Below, piece by piece: positions 49,777 to 62,400 of a stretch of DNA of 64,000 nt. The stretch spans positions 7,006,001-7,070,000 of the forward strand of contig CAJFCV020000003.1 in the NCBI GenBank assembly GCA_904066235.2. The letters are read 5' to 3'. The notes beneath the pieces were generated by a model. It had not been told where the DNA came from, did not search any database, and worked only from the letters and a program-made list of their open reading frames with translations. This DNA comes from Bursaphelenchus xylophilus. Its lineage: Eukaryota > Nematoda > Chromadorea > Rhabditida > Aphelenchoididae. Position numbers and translations under genes: made by a program. Each line of letters opens with the position of its first letter. Position 1 is the first letter of the stretch.

Positions 49777-50025
49777 CTATAGCAACATACGTGACAAATA
49801 ATTTATGAGGTCAGAGTAAGACTTCCTGGGCGTAAACCAGTCTCCCCACATGATGGCGTCCCTCGTTTCCCTTCTGAGATTGTACATATTTCCAGATGTT
49901 TTTACATAAGTTTCGGCTCTGTCCATTACGTTCTGTAAATGCCTTACTAGTAGTGACATGCCTCTCATTGTTATATCCTTCACTTTTGCATCAATTTTCA
50001 CTCGTTTTCCGCTGTTACGTGACTA
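49777..50025 (-). CDS. orphan coding-like exon, unknown
   Basis: An open frame preceded by an AATAG acceptor-like site and running about 80 codons to a stop, with protein-like composition (VRHLQNVMDRAETYVKTSG, MWGDWFTPRKSYSDLINYL). No family was recognised and no partner exons were found. It may be a real terminal exon or a chance frame. Confidence 0.25.
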
Positions 50026-51179
50026 TTTTTGACCTGAAATCTCCCGATAACAACACAATTTCCGCCGTTTTTTCTTATCTCACGGCCATAAATTCGATTT
50101 CACTGCACTCTAACATCATATCTTGGAACATTTTTTGGCACGGATGTGTTTGCCGCAGGTCCCCAAATTGGGTTTGGCCTTTATTTGTGATTCAACGGGC
50201 CTTCAAGTGGTCCTAGTGGGTTCAGCAGGTCTTGCTTAGGTAATCTGTTTGCAGCATTTGATGACGTTCTTCTGAATTACGAATCTTTGATGACATTCGC
50301 GTCTTCCGATGACGTTTATCTTTCTTTTCAGGAGTTATTAGGGTCAACGAGGACTCCAGAAACCATTGTTTTAGGAACAAAAGGGGTCTTTGAGTTTTAA
50401 AGGAACAGGAAAATATTGTAAAAAGCTTGGCCATGGATGTTTCGAATGAACTTGTAGGCTTTATTCAGTGTTCCCTTCTTCAGCTGACGCTGGAAACGAA
50501 CTTTGAGGAATTGCTAAGGAAGGGGTTGTTGATTAAGCGGGCTTTAATTTTTAATAACTCTATATTGTTATGGTAGCTACAAAGGGGAAATAAAACCAAA
50601 AACAAGTTGTAATTTTCATTCAGATCCGCCAAACAAACCGCGAAAGTTTATCAATAGTTACAGTAACCTTTACGCCCTCCTAAAAATAGAAAAGTTTGCA
50701 GAGCGTTGTGAACGGGTCCGTTCATTTCCAAACATCGAAGAGTATTCCTGGAGCACAAACAAAGGACTGAGAATTGGATGGAAATCTTTTTGTGTCCATA
50801 TAAGTCTTTCTTTTGTGTCCGCAAAGCCTCTCCCACCTCTCATAAGACTGTGCCCTCGTTTCCTGAAGGGAAAGGCCCTTCAAAACTTTTACCCTCAGGA
50901 CAAATGTCTGTCCTCAAATAATGGGCCCTGATATTTACTATGCCGTCCTTTTGATTCGCCCGGAAGCGGTATAATCTGGCAATTATCCGGGGTTCTTTCC
51001 TAATTTCTAACAATTTTGCAGCGTTTGAGCTGGGTGGCCGGGCGAGTTGGAGGGGTTGCAATGGGTGTATAGGTGTAATTTTTATAGATCTTTGAAAATG
51101 CAAACACCATCCTTTTTATTACAACAGGATGGGCCAAAAAATGGAATGATATTACATATTATGACAGTGCTACGGCAAC

Positions 51180-51600
51180 GTTCTTCCATTATAGGTAGGT
51201 CTCCGTAAAGTAATTTTTCCCTCTTGATCCACGAAAACCATGGAAATTTTTTACGGCCTGTCCTTCTGGTAGTTGCGCATTTGCCAAACATTGAACCACG
51301 AAGGGAATGCGTTCACGTATCGAAACAGCAGCCCTACCCTTGAGTTTCCGGCATCCTCCGTACGCATTTCTTGTCATTCTTGAAAATTTTTTATGTAGCT
51401 TGGATAGCGTGAGGTTGAGCTCACCCTTGGCTATTCGACAAACCGATTGGTCGCAGATGTCGGCCTCGCGGTCAAGTTTTTCTTAAAAATTACGGATTTT
51501 GCTGTTGGTTATCTGCAGATTGGCAGAAGTGTTGGCAATGCGTTTTCTTTCAGTTCCTGTACATCGCTGCCAAAGTCTTTGAACCGTCCAAAATCGAGGC
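51180..51600 (-). pseudogene. decayed mariner/Tc1 transposase, same family as 15569-16811
   Basis: Read on the minus strand, 51600-51420 follows the DNA of 15860-16020 in order (tgaaagaaaacgca, atcaacagc.aaatccgt, ccgcgag.ccg, cgaatagccaa). 51310-51200 contains the FVDQEGKI block of 16280-16310. Multiple stops and frame changes show it is inactive. No terminal repeats were found around it. Confidence 0.6.
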
Positions 51601-51654
51601 CCCTTGGTTTGAAATTCAAAAAAATACATGTCGCTTACTATCCGCGCTCAAGTT

Positions 51655-51785
51655 TTGACATTTTTCGCACCGTGCAAAAGTGCACGTGGCTAGTGCAAAA
51701 ACCGGAAATTGTGACGACAAACGCGAAAAATATCTCAACTGAGCCGGCGCGAATTTAGAAATTGCACAGTGCAAAATTTTTCGAA
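51655..51785. repeat. diverged relative of the MITE at 4781-4963
   Basis: Shares gtgcacgtggctagtgcaaaaac and gcacagtgcaaa.ttt with the interior of the 4781-4963 element in the same order. The terminal repeats are not clear, so it is probably a fragment. Confidence 0.4.
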
Positions 51786-51862
51786 AAGGATCGCGTTGCG
51801 CGGGAAACAGGCATTGTACTCACAAATTTTTATAAAAAAAGGTGCATTTTTTGATCGGGTGT

Positions 51863-52775
51863 CGAGGCCAGGAACCGCGGTGTTAGGCCTCTAGACAAGA
51901 AATGCGCGATTCTTTTTGCAAATTGCTTGACTTTGCGCAATATTGCGGAAATTCCTGCTCTCTCCCCGTGAAGATTTTTTCTCTGCTCACTAGGGAAGTG
52001 TACAAACGAACCCTCACCAAATGGCAAGTGATATACACCATTGGAAAGCCCTTGAAAAATGGTGCAAGATACCATTTTCATTTTTTGCAGAATGCCTTTC
52101 CGCGACGACATACTGTAAATTTCATTATTTTTAGGTCATTTCGCAATAAAAACCTTTCTTTCTCTTGAGCGGATAAAAATTCTGGAAGAGAGTTGCTTCG
52201 ATAGTGTAGTGGTTGATGAGCAGCCAAACCAAGCTAGGTTCGATTCCCAGCTTGGGTAAAAACGTTTTGCGTTCTTACAGTTAGGATAATATTTGAGTTA
52301 AACTTTTACAAACGCTTTAATTTTTCTAGAAAACGGTCGATTACGGTTAAAACCATCAAACTTACATGTTTTTCAAAATTAAAAAAAGTGAAAAGTGTTT
52401 TTTCACGTTATGGGTGTTTAAAACCAGTAAATGTCATATGTAAAATGGTTTTACTGGCAATCGCCAAACTTCATAATGATTCTTAGGCCAACCTAGTAGC
52501 AATATTTACCATTTAGCGTTTTGAAATAAGATTTATTTTGCCCCACAGCCGATATTGTAACTACTTAAGGGACAAATCAACCGTTTATAATTTTTTGCCC
52601 TGAGGCATTCTGCAAAAAATGAAAATGGTACCTTTCATCATTTTTCAAAGGCTTTCCAATGGTGTATAACACTTGCCATTTGGTGAGGGTTCGTTTGTAC
52701 ACTTCCCTAGTCAGTCGAGAGTTGCGAATTTCTTGTCCAGAGGCCTAATAGGCAAAAAATCGCGGTTTCTGGCAA
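51863..52775. repeat. foldback G with a tRNA-like sequence in its loop
   Basis: The left arm 51863-52102 and right arm 52600-52775 are inverted copies, for example caaatggcaagtg.tatacac and its complement, and ccattttcattttttgcaga and its complement. The right arm lacks about 60 bp present in the left. The ~500-bp centre contains the tRNA-like sequence at 52194-52262. Related DNA occurs at 25598-25745. Confidence 0.65.
52194..52262 (+). ncRNA. tRNA-like sequence or SINE head (not a canonical tRNA)
   Basis: A good pol III A-box (tagtgtagtgg) at 52202 and B-box (ggttcgattcc) at 52238 are present, but the boxes are closer than in a tRNA and no normal acceptor or anticodon stem can be formed. 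Instead ccaagctagg and cccagcttgg make an over-long T-arm hairpin. Best read as a tRNA-derived pseudogene or SINE. Confidence 0.4.
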
Positions 52776-54681
52776 CGACACACGATTTGATGCGAATGTC
52801 ACCATCCTTATATATTCGAACAACGTCATCAATTTTCTTTCTATTCTTTATTTTAAATTCGTTTCTTTCCCCAAATCAGCTTCATCGTTTGCTTACGCAA
52901 AATTCTTGGAATCACAAACCGTGTACATTTATTTTTAATTGTTACTTTTGCTGGGCCTTTTCTCACTTCACCTGACCATAAACATGTCTCTTATACATAA
53001 TACCAATTTCTCCGCCTGATTTGCTCCACAGTCTCTCAATTCTCACGCTCACAATTTGCTCAAAACTTTTCACATAATAGGACAAAAGACTATGCATAGC
53101 TATGTTTTAATTTCTCAAGCATCTTAGCTGTGGGACTTTGTCTCTGTTCCAAAAAACTTTTTGTGTCATCATTTTTTTACACTTCGTATTATTTTTCATT
53201 CTTCTGATTATTTTGATGATAAAAATTAGTAATGAATAACTTCTAGAAGGATTAGAGGCCCACAAATCCAGTATCAAAAAATAAAACACCTTCATTTTTG
53301 AATTCAGTTATAATTTAGTAATGTACAGCTTAATTTTTTCGAATATTCTAAAGTACACCCTGCCCTCTCAAAGATTACCGTCCAAGTTTTGTTTCCAACA
53401 ACTTGTCTTCTCCGATTTTACTGCAAAAGAAATGAATCTTACGTGGGTTGGTGAATAATTCACCTGTTCATTTACTTTGCTAACCTCTGGCCCTCTTTTC
53501 TTCTCAATTTCCTTTTTAGGTATTCCATATTGTTTTCTCCAAACTTTTGTTCCGAACATTTCGTTTTTCTGCGTGTCCACAAAACCGGCAGAATTCTCTC
53601 GGATATCCAAAATCCCCATTTTTCACGGAGTTTTGGGTATCGGGGAAGGAATCTGCAAAGATCTTTCAAAACACCCCACAGCTATAGTAATATTTTTGGG
53701 GTCATTGGACACGGGCGGGACACGTTTAACATAATCTATAGTCATCAGTGCCTGAGGGCATGGTTGTTTTCTTGCGTCATGTTTACACGGCTATTCAGTT
53801 ATCCACTGTTTATTAACAGCCGGACCGCGACGGTTGGGGGAAAATAAAACAATTTTTTTACTTTTTCGGCTAGCGAAGACCATACATCGTTAGCCGATCA
53901 TTATAAAAACTTCATGTAAAACCTACCTGACATGCGTTTAATTTATCCCTCTGAAACAAATATTATATGTTGCTTTATAGAAATTCCAAATTTCGGGCCT
54001 TCTGCAGAAGTCGTTTCATGGCCAATTAAGGGCGTGGATAGCTGAAAGCAACTAAAATGGAGCTTTTGTAGGGATGGGTATCTTTAACACCCGATTTTGG
54101 ACCGAACAAACTTTTTTTGTTTGTTTTTGTAGTTTAGCTACAGGAATTCTGAATGAATGACGTGATCCGGATCACAGGGCAACCGGGCACAACTGACCGG
54201 GCTGATTTGTTTTCGTCTGTATTTTCGTTTATTGTTTTGGGTTCCCTTCTTTTCTTCTTCTTTGTGCGTTGTAATCATGGTGATTGAGTTGACTTCGTTG
54301 TCGTGGCCACAAAAACCTTTCGTCGCTCTCTTAAATGGCATTACTTTTTTTCCTCGCGTTTTCGAAGGCTCTCAAAACGTTCAAAACTTTTGTTCTTCAC
54401 CGTAGAATTGTCTTGAAGTAGTCGAACTGTGAAGGACGCCGGAGATTGGAGGGCTCTCCCTTACTTTTGCATGTCCTGAAGTTACAAGCAAGGCATTCTG
54501 ATCGCATTTTCATCGGCGGATGACTTTCGGCACGGGTTTCTTGTATCCGAAACCGCCTTCCTCGCCTCAACAGCTGCGACTCTACACGTTGCATCGGTTG
54601 CGGAGGCGCTGAGTGAGTGTGCTTATACATATTGATTAATGTGAATAAAGTTGATTTGATCATCTCCAATCCTTTTTTCAG

Positions 54682-56400
54682 AGCTCAACTTGCAACTCGG
54701 ATTCGTTGGCCAGCTCCATTAGCTTTCCAAAATCTTGTTTTACTCACATTGTATGTGTTGTTTTTGCTTCAATCTTCACCGTCATCAGATTCATCTGATC
54801 AGGTATGCTCTAAATTAAAGTCATCTTAATATCTCAGATGTGCATTATATTACATAATATATTTCATTTTACAGTTATGGGTGTGTCGCATTCAGCCTTA
54901 TTTCCACGGGTCTCGTCTTCACAGTTTTTGCTATTTTTCAAAAGGACACACAGATCGGTAAGATCTGGCTAGCCGGGCCCACCACAATGGTCGTTGGATT
55001 GGTCTTGGTCGGAAAAGTAAGGCAAAATTTCCATTTAAAGAGACTTAAAGATGGGCACACTTAATGACAAAGGGCCCTTCAGATTGCATGTTAAATACAC
55101 ACTCAAACACAAAATTGTTTTTATTATGATGAAATAAGTTTAAAAATTTTTGTAGTCCATGGCTTAGTAAATACATACATCTGGCAAGTCTTCTGTATTT
55201 GTAAAGATGTAAGTGTAATTCCAAATTTTGAAAAACGTTTGAACTATGATGTAAGACTGTTAGAAGTGAAGTCTTCAAAACTACTTTTACATATTTCGAC
55301 TTTAAAGAAATTTACACTTACATTTTCACACTTGAAAATTAGATTTGTCAAGCTAACCGCCACTCTGACAGGCTTACTTCAGAATTTCCACCTTTTTAAA
55401 ATTAAAATTAAAACAAAAATAACATTAAAAAAATTATTAGGTGATCATTGATTGGGGTCCAGCGATGACTCATGGCCGTCATGGATCCATAGATTCCGCG
55501 TTTCTGGAGCAGATGCAAATGGGAATCCCCAACGGAGATCCCTCCAAGTTCGCGTTACCTCGCACTCCCATCATGATCGACAGGCCAGAATTCAAATTTA
55601 ATGGTGCTTTGGGAGCAAATGGATATCGGCAATCATTAACGCAAACTCATCTCCCTCGCGAGATGAATCGACCGCCGAGTTTGGTAATTGCCAATCATAT
55701 GAGTATTAAAAAAGATGGAAATGAAGTGTTAGATGAACAAGCCGGACTGAACGGAGCCATCGATTGTATTGTTTATGGCCAGTATGAAAGTACTTCTAAC
55801 AGTAATGTAAGTTGATCTGCTTTCAGAGATATTTCGGATTGATAGTTTAATATAATACAATTATTGATTATTTGCAGGCTTCAAGTTATGCAGCTCTAAG
55901 TCAGAGTGATTCCCTGAAGAGAACAGGAAGTCTTATGAGTTCAAAACGAAGTCATTCCCTGAGATCTGGCCAAAGCACTCCGATGCCCCCATCTCTTCCG
56001 CCTCCCAATTATGGAGAATGTAATTGTACACATGTGATGGGAAAGAGTTGCACGGCTTCCCTCAACTCCAACAATAATAATTATCAGGTGATCCTTTCAC
56101 AATCTCTATCTTTATACTCGGGAGGCCATTATTTAAACAATTATTTAGGACTATGGCAGTATTCATCGTGCATCAATCTCCCCTTCCGTTTCTTCGCCGA
56201 CCCCACCTACAAAACGATCGGACTCTGTGAATTCAAATCGGACTCCGCCCAATGCCGGACCGTCAGCCAATCAGCGCTCGGGGAGTGATCGGCCTTTGAT
56301 CCAACCAGTTCGGCCGCCTCCCCCTCCTCCGCCTCCTCGGAATGCCCATCTTTATCAAGGGGAGACCTTCATCATCAACGAAAGGAGTTATCTGATTTGA
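54682..56400 (+). CDS. two-TM membrane protein with long disordered Pro-rich tail, 5' end missing
   Basis: Five 3' exons join in frame: 54682-54750, 54875-55016, 55441-55806, 55878-56087 and 56149-56400, giving about 346 aa. The first has an incomplete codon, so at least one upstream exon is not identified. Two membrane helices lie near the start (LVLLTFYGCVAFSLISTGLV and WLAGPTTMVVGLVLVGKVII) and both lie before residue ~75. The rest is Ser/Pro/Asn-rich, with a short Cys pair (GECNCTHVMGKSC), and ends in an eight-Pro run followed by FIINERSYLI. I do not recognise the family. The GP..MVVGLVL.GKV block looks conserved-helix-like and would be the best search query. Confidence 0.7.
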
Positions 56401-58239
56401 TCTCGCATTAACTGGTGTTATGATATGTATTAAAAGATTTATATTTACACGCTGTTTTCTGTCAAAAAGTCGCCATTGGTGGGAGAGGCTGCATAAATGG
56501 TAAATGTCACAACTTCTTTTTCCATCCACGAGCTCGCCGAAGACATCACATGATTTTGGGAGTTGCACCAGCTTTATCCAAGCAATGGCTAGCGGATCCA
56601 TTTCCCATTGGAAAACTCGTTCAATCGCTATAAAAACGTTGACACATCTTCGCAAACCCGAACGTTAGTGGTCAAAACGTTATAAACGTTTGATGCCGAT
56701 TGCGTGATTTTTAAAGATTTCGAAACAGTGGTTAATTGTAAATAGATAGGGTATTTTACAATATTATTATATAACTAACTGTAAGGGGGTTTGATTACAA
56801 TATTGTCTCGGTAAGGTTCCATGAATTCAGATTAAAGCCAGGAATAATTGTTACATCGAATGATGCAATTATTGTGATTATTGCATAACTAGGTTAGAAA
56901 AGGTCAAATGTTACCTTAAGATGGATGGGAAGGTGTTTGCTACTCACACGGGTTCTCTAAAATGTCCATAAAGGTAGTTTTTACACAGTTTTCTACTGTA
57001 TTGTCATGAGACATATTGTAAGTTTTGGGAGTTTAAAGACAAACTTATTGGGGTCATCGGGATCGGAGTTTTGCTTTTTTACCGTAATCTCATTTTGTGT
57101 CGGGACTATCACGTAATCATAAAGGAATTACAATTTCATAATTAAAAATTTAAATAACGCGCTGTGAATTTATGGGTTGTGTCGCTGCAAAAAAACGTAA
57201 TCTTGTTGCCGCGTTAAGTTTCCTTGGCCGAAAAATAGTTACAAGAAATTTTTGCGACGAAAGATGATTGATTTGTTTAAAGATGTTTATTAGATCGGAT
57301 GTAGGTTTCATGATTCAATTCGTGACTATCAAAAAAATGTGTACGTGAGAATTAGACCGATGATCGATCAACAGTTCAGTGTAAATAGGAGACTTCTCTG
57401 ACCATTTCCAACAACAAAACCTCTTGTTGCATATCTTTAGTCACGCACAATAACAGCTCTCAATATTCCTTGACCTTTAATTTATACAAAATATTCGCAG
57501 TTTCGATGAAAACTTTGTAAATTTCCTTTTATGGGCATCTCGGAACTTGCCTAAAAAACATGGGGGATTCGAAAGCCGCTGGAATTTCGTTGACACCGAC
57601 GTTGTCGTTGATTTATCGATGGGAATGGTACGTTTCATCGACGTATCCATCGCCTCGAGTAGTTTTTCATATTCCACCGCACGTGTTTTCATCTTTGTGA
57701 TCTTCGGCTCTTTTAAACCCAGAATTTATCCTTGAGGTCCCACATTTGTTGGAGACAATTGCTCTACGCTCTGTAAGATTTTTGTTACATTCTCCACCTT
57801 TTGTGGAAGGCTCTGTCTGCTGATTTGTGTAATAACAAAATACGCAGATCCTTTGAAGTCATGTTTCTTCTCTGTTCATTCAGTCAGATACCTCACTTCA
57901 TGTTTAATGACAAAATGTTTTGATTGCAATGCTCATATTGCTATTGACTTTAAAACTAATGTTTATTCTAATTTTACTCCTCTCTAGACCTACTTAAGAC
58001 AATTATGCATAATATAGAGCCGCAGACAGATTAATGTTTACAACTAACAGTCCTAGTAGAGATAGTAAAGTTTTTGAATACCACAGTTAAAGGATGAATT
58101 ACCAGTTCGAAACAGTAACCCAATCGACTTCGGTCATATGACGGCAAGTTTTGATCGATATGATGATGAATCTGTTTGCGCGACAATTTTCTGATACTTA
58201 AAGTGGAAGTTTAAAACAATTTCTTGACTTTTAGCAGGA
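56401..58239. other. intergenic region upstream of cysteine dioxygenase
   Basis: About 1.8 kb. A minus frame at 57692-57477 (KTRAVEYEKLLEAMDTSMK...) has protein-like composition but no splice partners and overlaps nothing known. A tttttagcag acceptor ends at 58237, two bases before the next ATG. Otherwise nothing was recognised. Confidence 0.4.
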
Positions 58240-59134
58240 ATGGACACGCTGGTGCGAAGACTCAGGGAGATCTTCGAGGACGACGAAGTGGATATTGACG
58301 AAGTGAGGTTGTTGTTGGAATCATACAGTAGTCACAAGGCCGACTGGAAGAAATATGCGCACTTCGACCCTCACAAGTAAGGATTTATGAAAACCAATGA
58401 CGCTCAATTAAGTCAATATTTTATATATAGCAAGACTTGGAGAATAAATACAGGTCTAAAAGTTCTTATTCAGATACACCAGGAACCTTGTGGATAAAGG
58501 AAACGGGAAATACAATTTGATGATTCTTTGCTGGGCTCCGGGTTTGGGCAGCAAGTAAGTTGACATTAAGTGTACTTCTTACAAGTTTTTGCTCAAAATT
58601 TAATTTCTTGTTAAAGTATCCACGACCACACAAATTCCCATTGTTTTGTAAAAGTTCTGGACGGCACTCTGAGAGAAACTCGCTTTGCTTGGCCAGAGAA
58701 TGAGGACACCGCTCCCATGAAACAGATCTCCCAGTCAGACGCTCTCATCAATGACGTCACTTATATGAGCGGTCAGTCGATTGATCCCTTCCCTTATTTT
58801 TGCTCTATTTCGTGGAAACACCACGGCTTTTTTGAAGGAAGCAAGAGTCATAAAGAATATAATATATCATTCTTCAGATGAACTCGGTCTTCATCGTATG
58901 GAAAACCCATCTCACGTCGAGAACGCGGTCTCATTACACTTGTATATTCCCCCATACCAGGACTGTCAGATCTTTGATCAACGTACTGGGGTCAAACAGA
59001 AGTGTACTGTAACATTCTATACAAAGTACGGTCGGAAGGTGGACTACCGAGGCAATAAAGAGGGAAGAGTCAAGCATGTGGACACTTCAGGGCCCTCAAT
59101 TTGTGGTTCCAGTCATCCGGCGGCAAGTGGATAA
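58240..59134 (+). CDS. cdo-1: cysteine dioxygenase type 1
   Basis: Four exons (58240-58376, 58474-58554, 58617-58771 and 58878-59134) give 209 aa (human 200). The cupin iron ligands are visible: His75 and His77 in [10 protein letters not shown], and His130 in LGLHRMEN. Cys82 and Tyr147 (LHLYIPPY) stand at the spacing of the human Cys93-Tyr157 thioether crosslink. The later block [20 protein letters not shown] is conserved. CDO1 oxidises cysteine to cysteine sulfinate in the cytosol, the first step of cysteine breakdown. In nematodes expression responds to high cysteine; no such control element could be recognised here. The last donor (GTCAGT) is slightly atypical. Confidence 0.95.
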
Positions 59135-59478
59135 ACAAAAAAATCATTGAAATAATATGCGATCCATGTATATATACTTACTGTAAATATTATTGTTCTA
59201 AAACATATCACCCCCCTTGAAGGTGCTTACGTGTTTGACAATTGTGAAATGTCTAAATTAAGCAGCAAAATAAAATATGAATTTATTTCTCAAGCAAAAT
59301 TTAAGCGAAATTCACAGAGATTTTAAAGATAAGCAGGATTAAAAAATATGTTGATCAAAAGAATAAAAATCGTGTCAACGGAAGAAAATATTCAAACTCA
59401 ACAAAAAATTTGCAAAAAGTCAACAAGAAATAAGAAACAAACAACAAAATATTATATAAAGTATGATGAACAACAGGT
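59135..59478. other. convergent intergenic region
   Basis: About 340 bp between the stops of CDO1 (plus) and MPP10 (minus). It holds the two 3'UTRs; aataaa lies near 59269. Nothing else was seen. Confidence 0.5.
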
Positions 59479-62400
59479 CTAGAGTTTGAAAGCGGCCGCA
59501 TTCTTCCCTCCGCTCTTGGTCTTTGTGATCTTTTTCATCTTCTTGGCCTTCGTAGTCTTTTCCTGAGCTTCTTTCTGATTCAATTCTTGAATCTTTTCGT
59601 AGAATTCCACCTGTTTCACCTTCTTGATGGGCTTCTTTTTGGCCTTTTCCTTTTCATCCAATTCCTTCGCAGCCTTATATTCTCCTTCCTTCTTCACACC
59701 TTTCTTAACCAAAGCACTGAAATACAAGCATTTAGCATCCTCATAATAATAATAAGAGTTACTAATCTCAAATTACACTTACTTCTGCTTTCTCTTCTTC
59801 TTTCGGCGTTCCCTAAGTTTATCAGTTTTATCCCTTTCTTCCTTCGATTTGATCACTCCCTTGGCTCTCTTCTTGATCTCTTCTGGAGCCAATAGATCTT
59901 CTTCTGGGGCAGTGGACGCCTTCTGGCCTACTTCTTCAACTTGGATGGCCGGTTTGTTGACAATCATTTTGGGTTCGTCATCAACAACTCCAGGTCTGAA
60001 TTTGGCATGACTAAGTTGGTCGAGTTTGGAGAAGATATCGCTCATTTGAGCTTTTATTGCCTTCGATTCCTCGTCCAACTCCTCTTCCTCCTCCTCGTCT
60101 TGTTGAGCTTTTGAATTCTTCGAATCAACCTTGTTCTTATATTCCTGTTCATACATTTCCATCAACGATTTTCTCTCCACATCATCCAGCGTTTTGGCTC
60201 TGAATGTTTGAAGAGATTGGGCGACTCTCTTGGTTCTGATAGGATCATCAAAAGCCTAGAAAAACTTGAAGATCACGCAATTACAATCACCTTATCCTTG
60301 ATCCTTTGCTTGACAATGGCTTCAATTCTCACATTAACATCTTCGTCAATGACCGGAGCTGTCTTTGCTTTGTAGTCGACTTCCACATACTTCTCCAACA
60401 GTCCATCCTGATCTCTCTGCGAGGCCTTAACTTCTCCACTCAATTCCCAAGGTCTGGGTGCCAGATTCTCTTCTTCCAATTCCTTGACCACCTTCTTCAA
60501 CTAAAACACTGTGATATAATCCCATTCGAATCACTTACATTCTTCTGTTCTATCTTGAATCTAGAGAGTTCTTCTTCCTCCTCGTCTGATTGAACTGGCT
60601 CCAGTTCATTGTGCACAATAGTCTCCTCCTCCTCTTGATCTTCCTGTTCATCCAATTCCTCATTATCGTTAAAGTGGACCTTCTTAGATAATGAAGAAAT
60701 ATTGGTTACATTAACCTCATCATCTTCTCCTTCTTCGTTCGATCCTTCTAAATCCTCATCATATTCACTTTCATCCTCCGATTCTTGTATTAGTTTAGTT
60801 TGGGATGTTGTTGATGTGTCCTTCAGTGATTTGAGAGTAGTATCGACTTCCATAGGCTCCTCAAATTCCACATCCTGTTGGGCGAACAACTTCTTGAAGG
60901 GTTGATTGACAGATTTGTTTTGTTCCTCATCCGAATCTGGCTCATCCCAATCAAATCCTCGCTTCTCAGTTTCCGAATCCCTAAAAATCATCACATTACA
61001 CATTGATTACTTACAATCCCATGTCGTCCAGTTCACTGCTTTCATCAGAACCGCCCTCGATTTCTTCTTCTTCATCCTTCCTCACTTTCTTGGCTGGTTG
61101 CTCATCTTCGTCGAAGAAGTCGGTGTACATAATTTCTTCATCGCTTTCATCGTCATCGTCCTACATTAAAAGATTACAACCACAAAAACAAACAACTTTA
61201 GTCGTAAACTCCGATTCTTACCAAAAGCCCAAGGATATTCTCGCTGGCTTCGTTCTTCTCCCATTCATCCAACTTTTCATTCATTTCTGCAACCGAGAAG
61301 AATTCATCGTCCACTTTACTTCTGCGCCCTCCTCTGTTAGTAACGGGTTTCTTTGGCACCTTTCTTTCCAATTCCCGCTTCTTGGGGTTTTGTTTAGGGC
61401 TTTCCGAGACTTTGGACTCCTCTTCAATATCATCAAGTTCGGATCTTGCTTTCGGATTTGACTCCTTTTCCACCAAAGTTTGAGCATTTTTGTCCATTTC
61501 AGACTTCTTTGAAAGTTTCTTCACTTGCGGAGTCGAAGGGATAACTGAAACAGATTACCAGAATGAAAAACATTTTCCCCAGGCAATTTTAAAAATTTTT
61601 TTACAAGCAACTGTTTTTTGTGTAGAAATGTCAAATAAAAAAGCTTCTATGCGAATGATGGGTATATAGATTAAATCGGCGGTCCAGACAGATGGCTCGT
61701 TTTTAGGTTCTTGATTGTCTACACTTATTTTAGGCCTTGGATAATGTTATGTGATTCACAAATATCAACCAATCATCTTCCCTAGTGAAACAACCCCTGT
61801 TCCTAAATTTAATAACGGACGAAATTTTAGGTTGAAACTTCAATTTTAATACTTTCTGAATCTATGACATGATTCTGTCACATGCGACACAAATCTGTTT
61901 GATTTTCTCTGAAAAAACATGAAATATAGACCCATCAGATTTTCCAAGAATAAAACCATTAAACTCACATGTAATGTTATCATCATCCTCTTTGCTATCC
62001 ACTTTTGGAGTTCCAATCTTGGATTCCTTCTTTTTCAAGGCTTTCTTGGGGCTGGGAGTTTTCAGAACCGGAACGGTGTCCACTGTTGGAGTTCCGATCT
62101 TGGATTCTTTCTTTTTCAAGGCTTCCTTGGGGCTGGGAGTTTTGAGAACCGGAACTAAATTAAATAATAATAATGAAAAATAAAGACATACCATCAACAA
62201 CCTGAATATCCTCATCTTCGTCCTTAAAATCGGATGTCGGTGTGTTCTTAGCTGGGATTGGCGTTTTCGGACTTTTAGACTTTGAAGAAGAACTCGTTAC
62301 AGCGTCAATGGTGTTCTTGCTCGCTTCCAAACTCTTTCTTGGACTATTGGAAGGGGGTTTTGGGTCATCTTTATGTTCGATTGATGTGATGGTATCCTCT

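Larger units (their letters stand above)
43355..54681. other. 11-kb region without a supportable gene
   Basis: No exon chain, canonical tRNA or conserved protein text was found over 11.3 kb. It holds foldback F (46658-47548), a nested MITE, mariner-type transposase remains (51180-51600), a 51.9-52.8 kb foldback with a tRNA-like core, and one orphan frame (49777-50025). A minus frame at 43611-43351 begins plausibly (MKVKPLMRPVRSIDQSAMFD) but cannot be spliced to its neighbour. The plus gene at 54682 lacks a 5' end, so part of this region may be its long first intron. Confidence 0.5.

Noticed and set aside
60702..61461. Plus-strand Ser-rich ORFs opposite MPP10
   Set aside because: Antisense of Asp/Glu-rich exons. 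No splice sites or family text.
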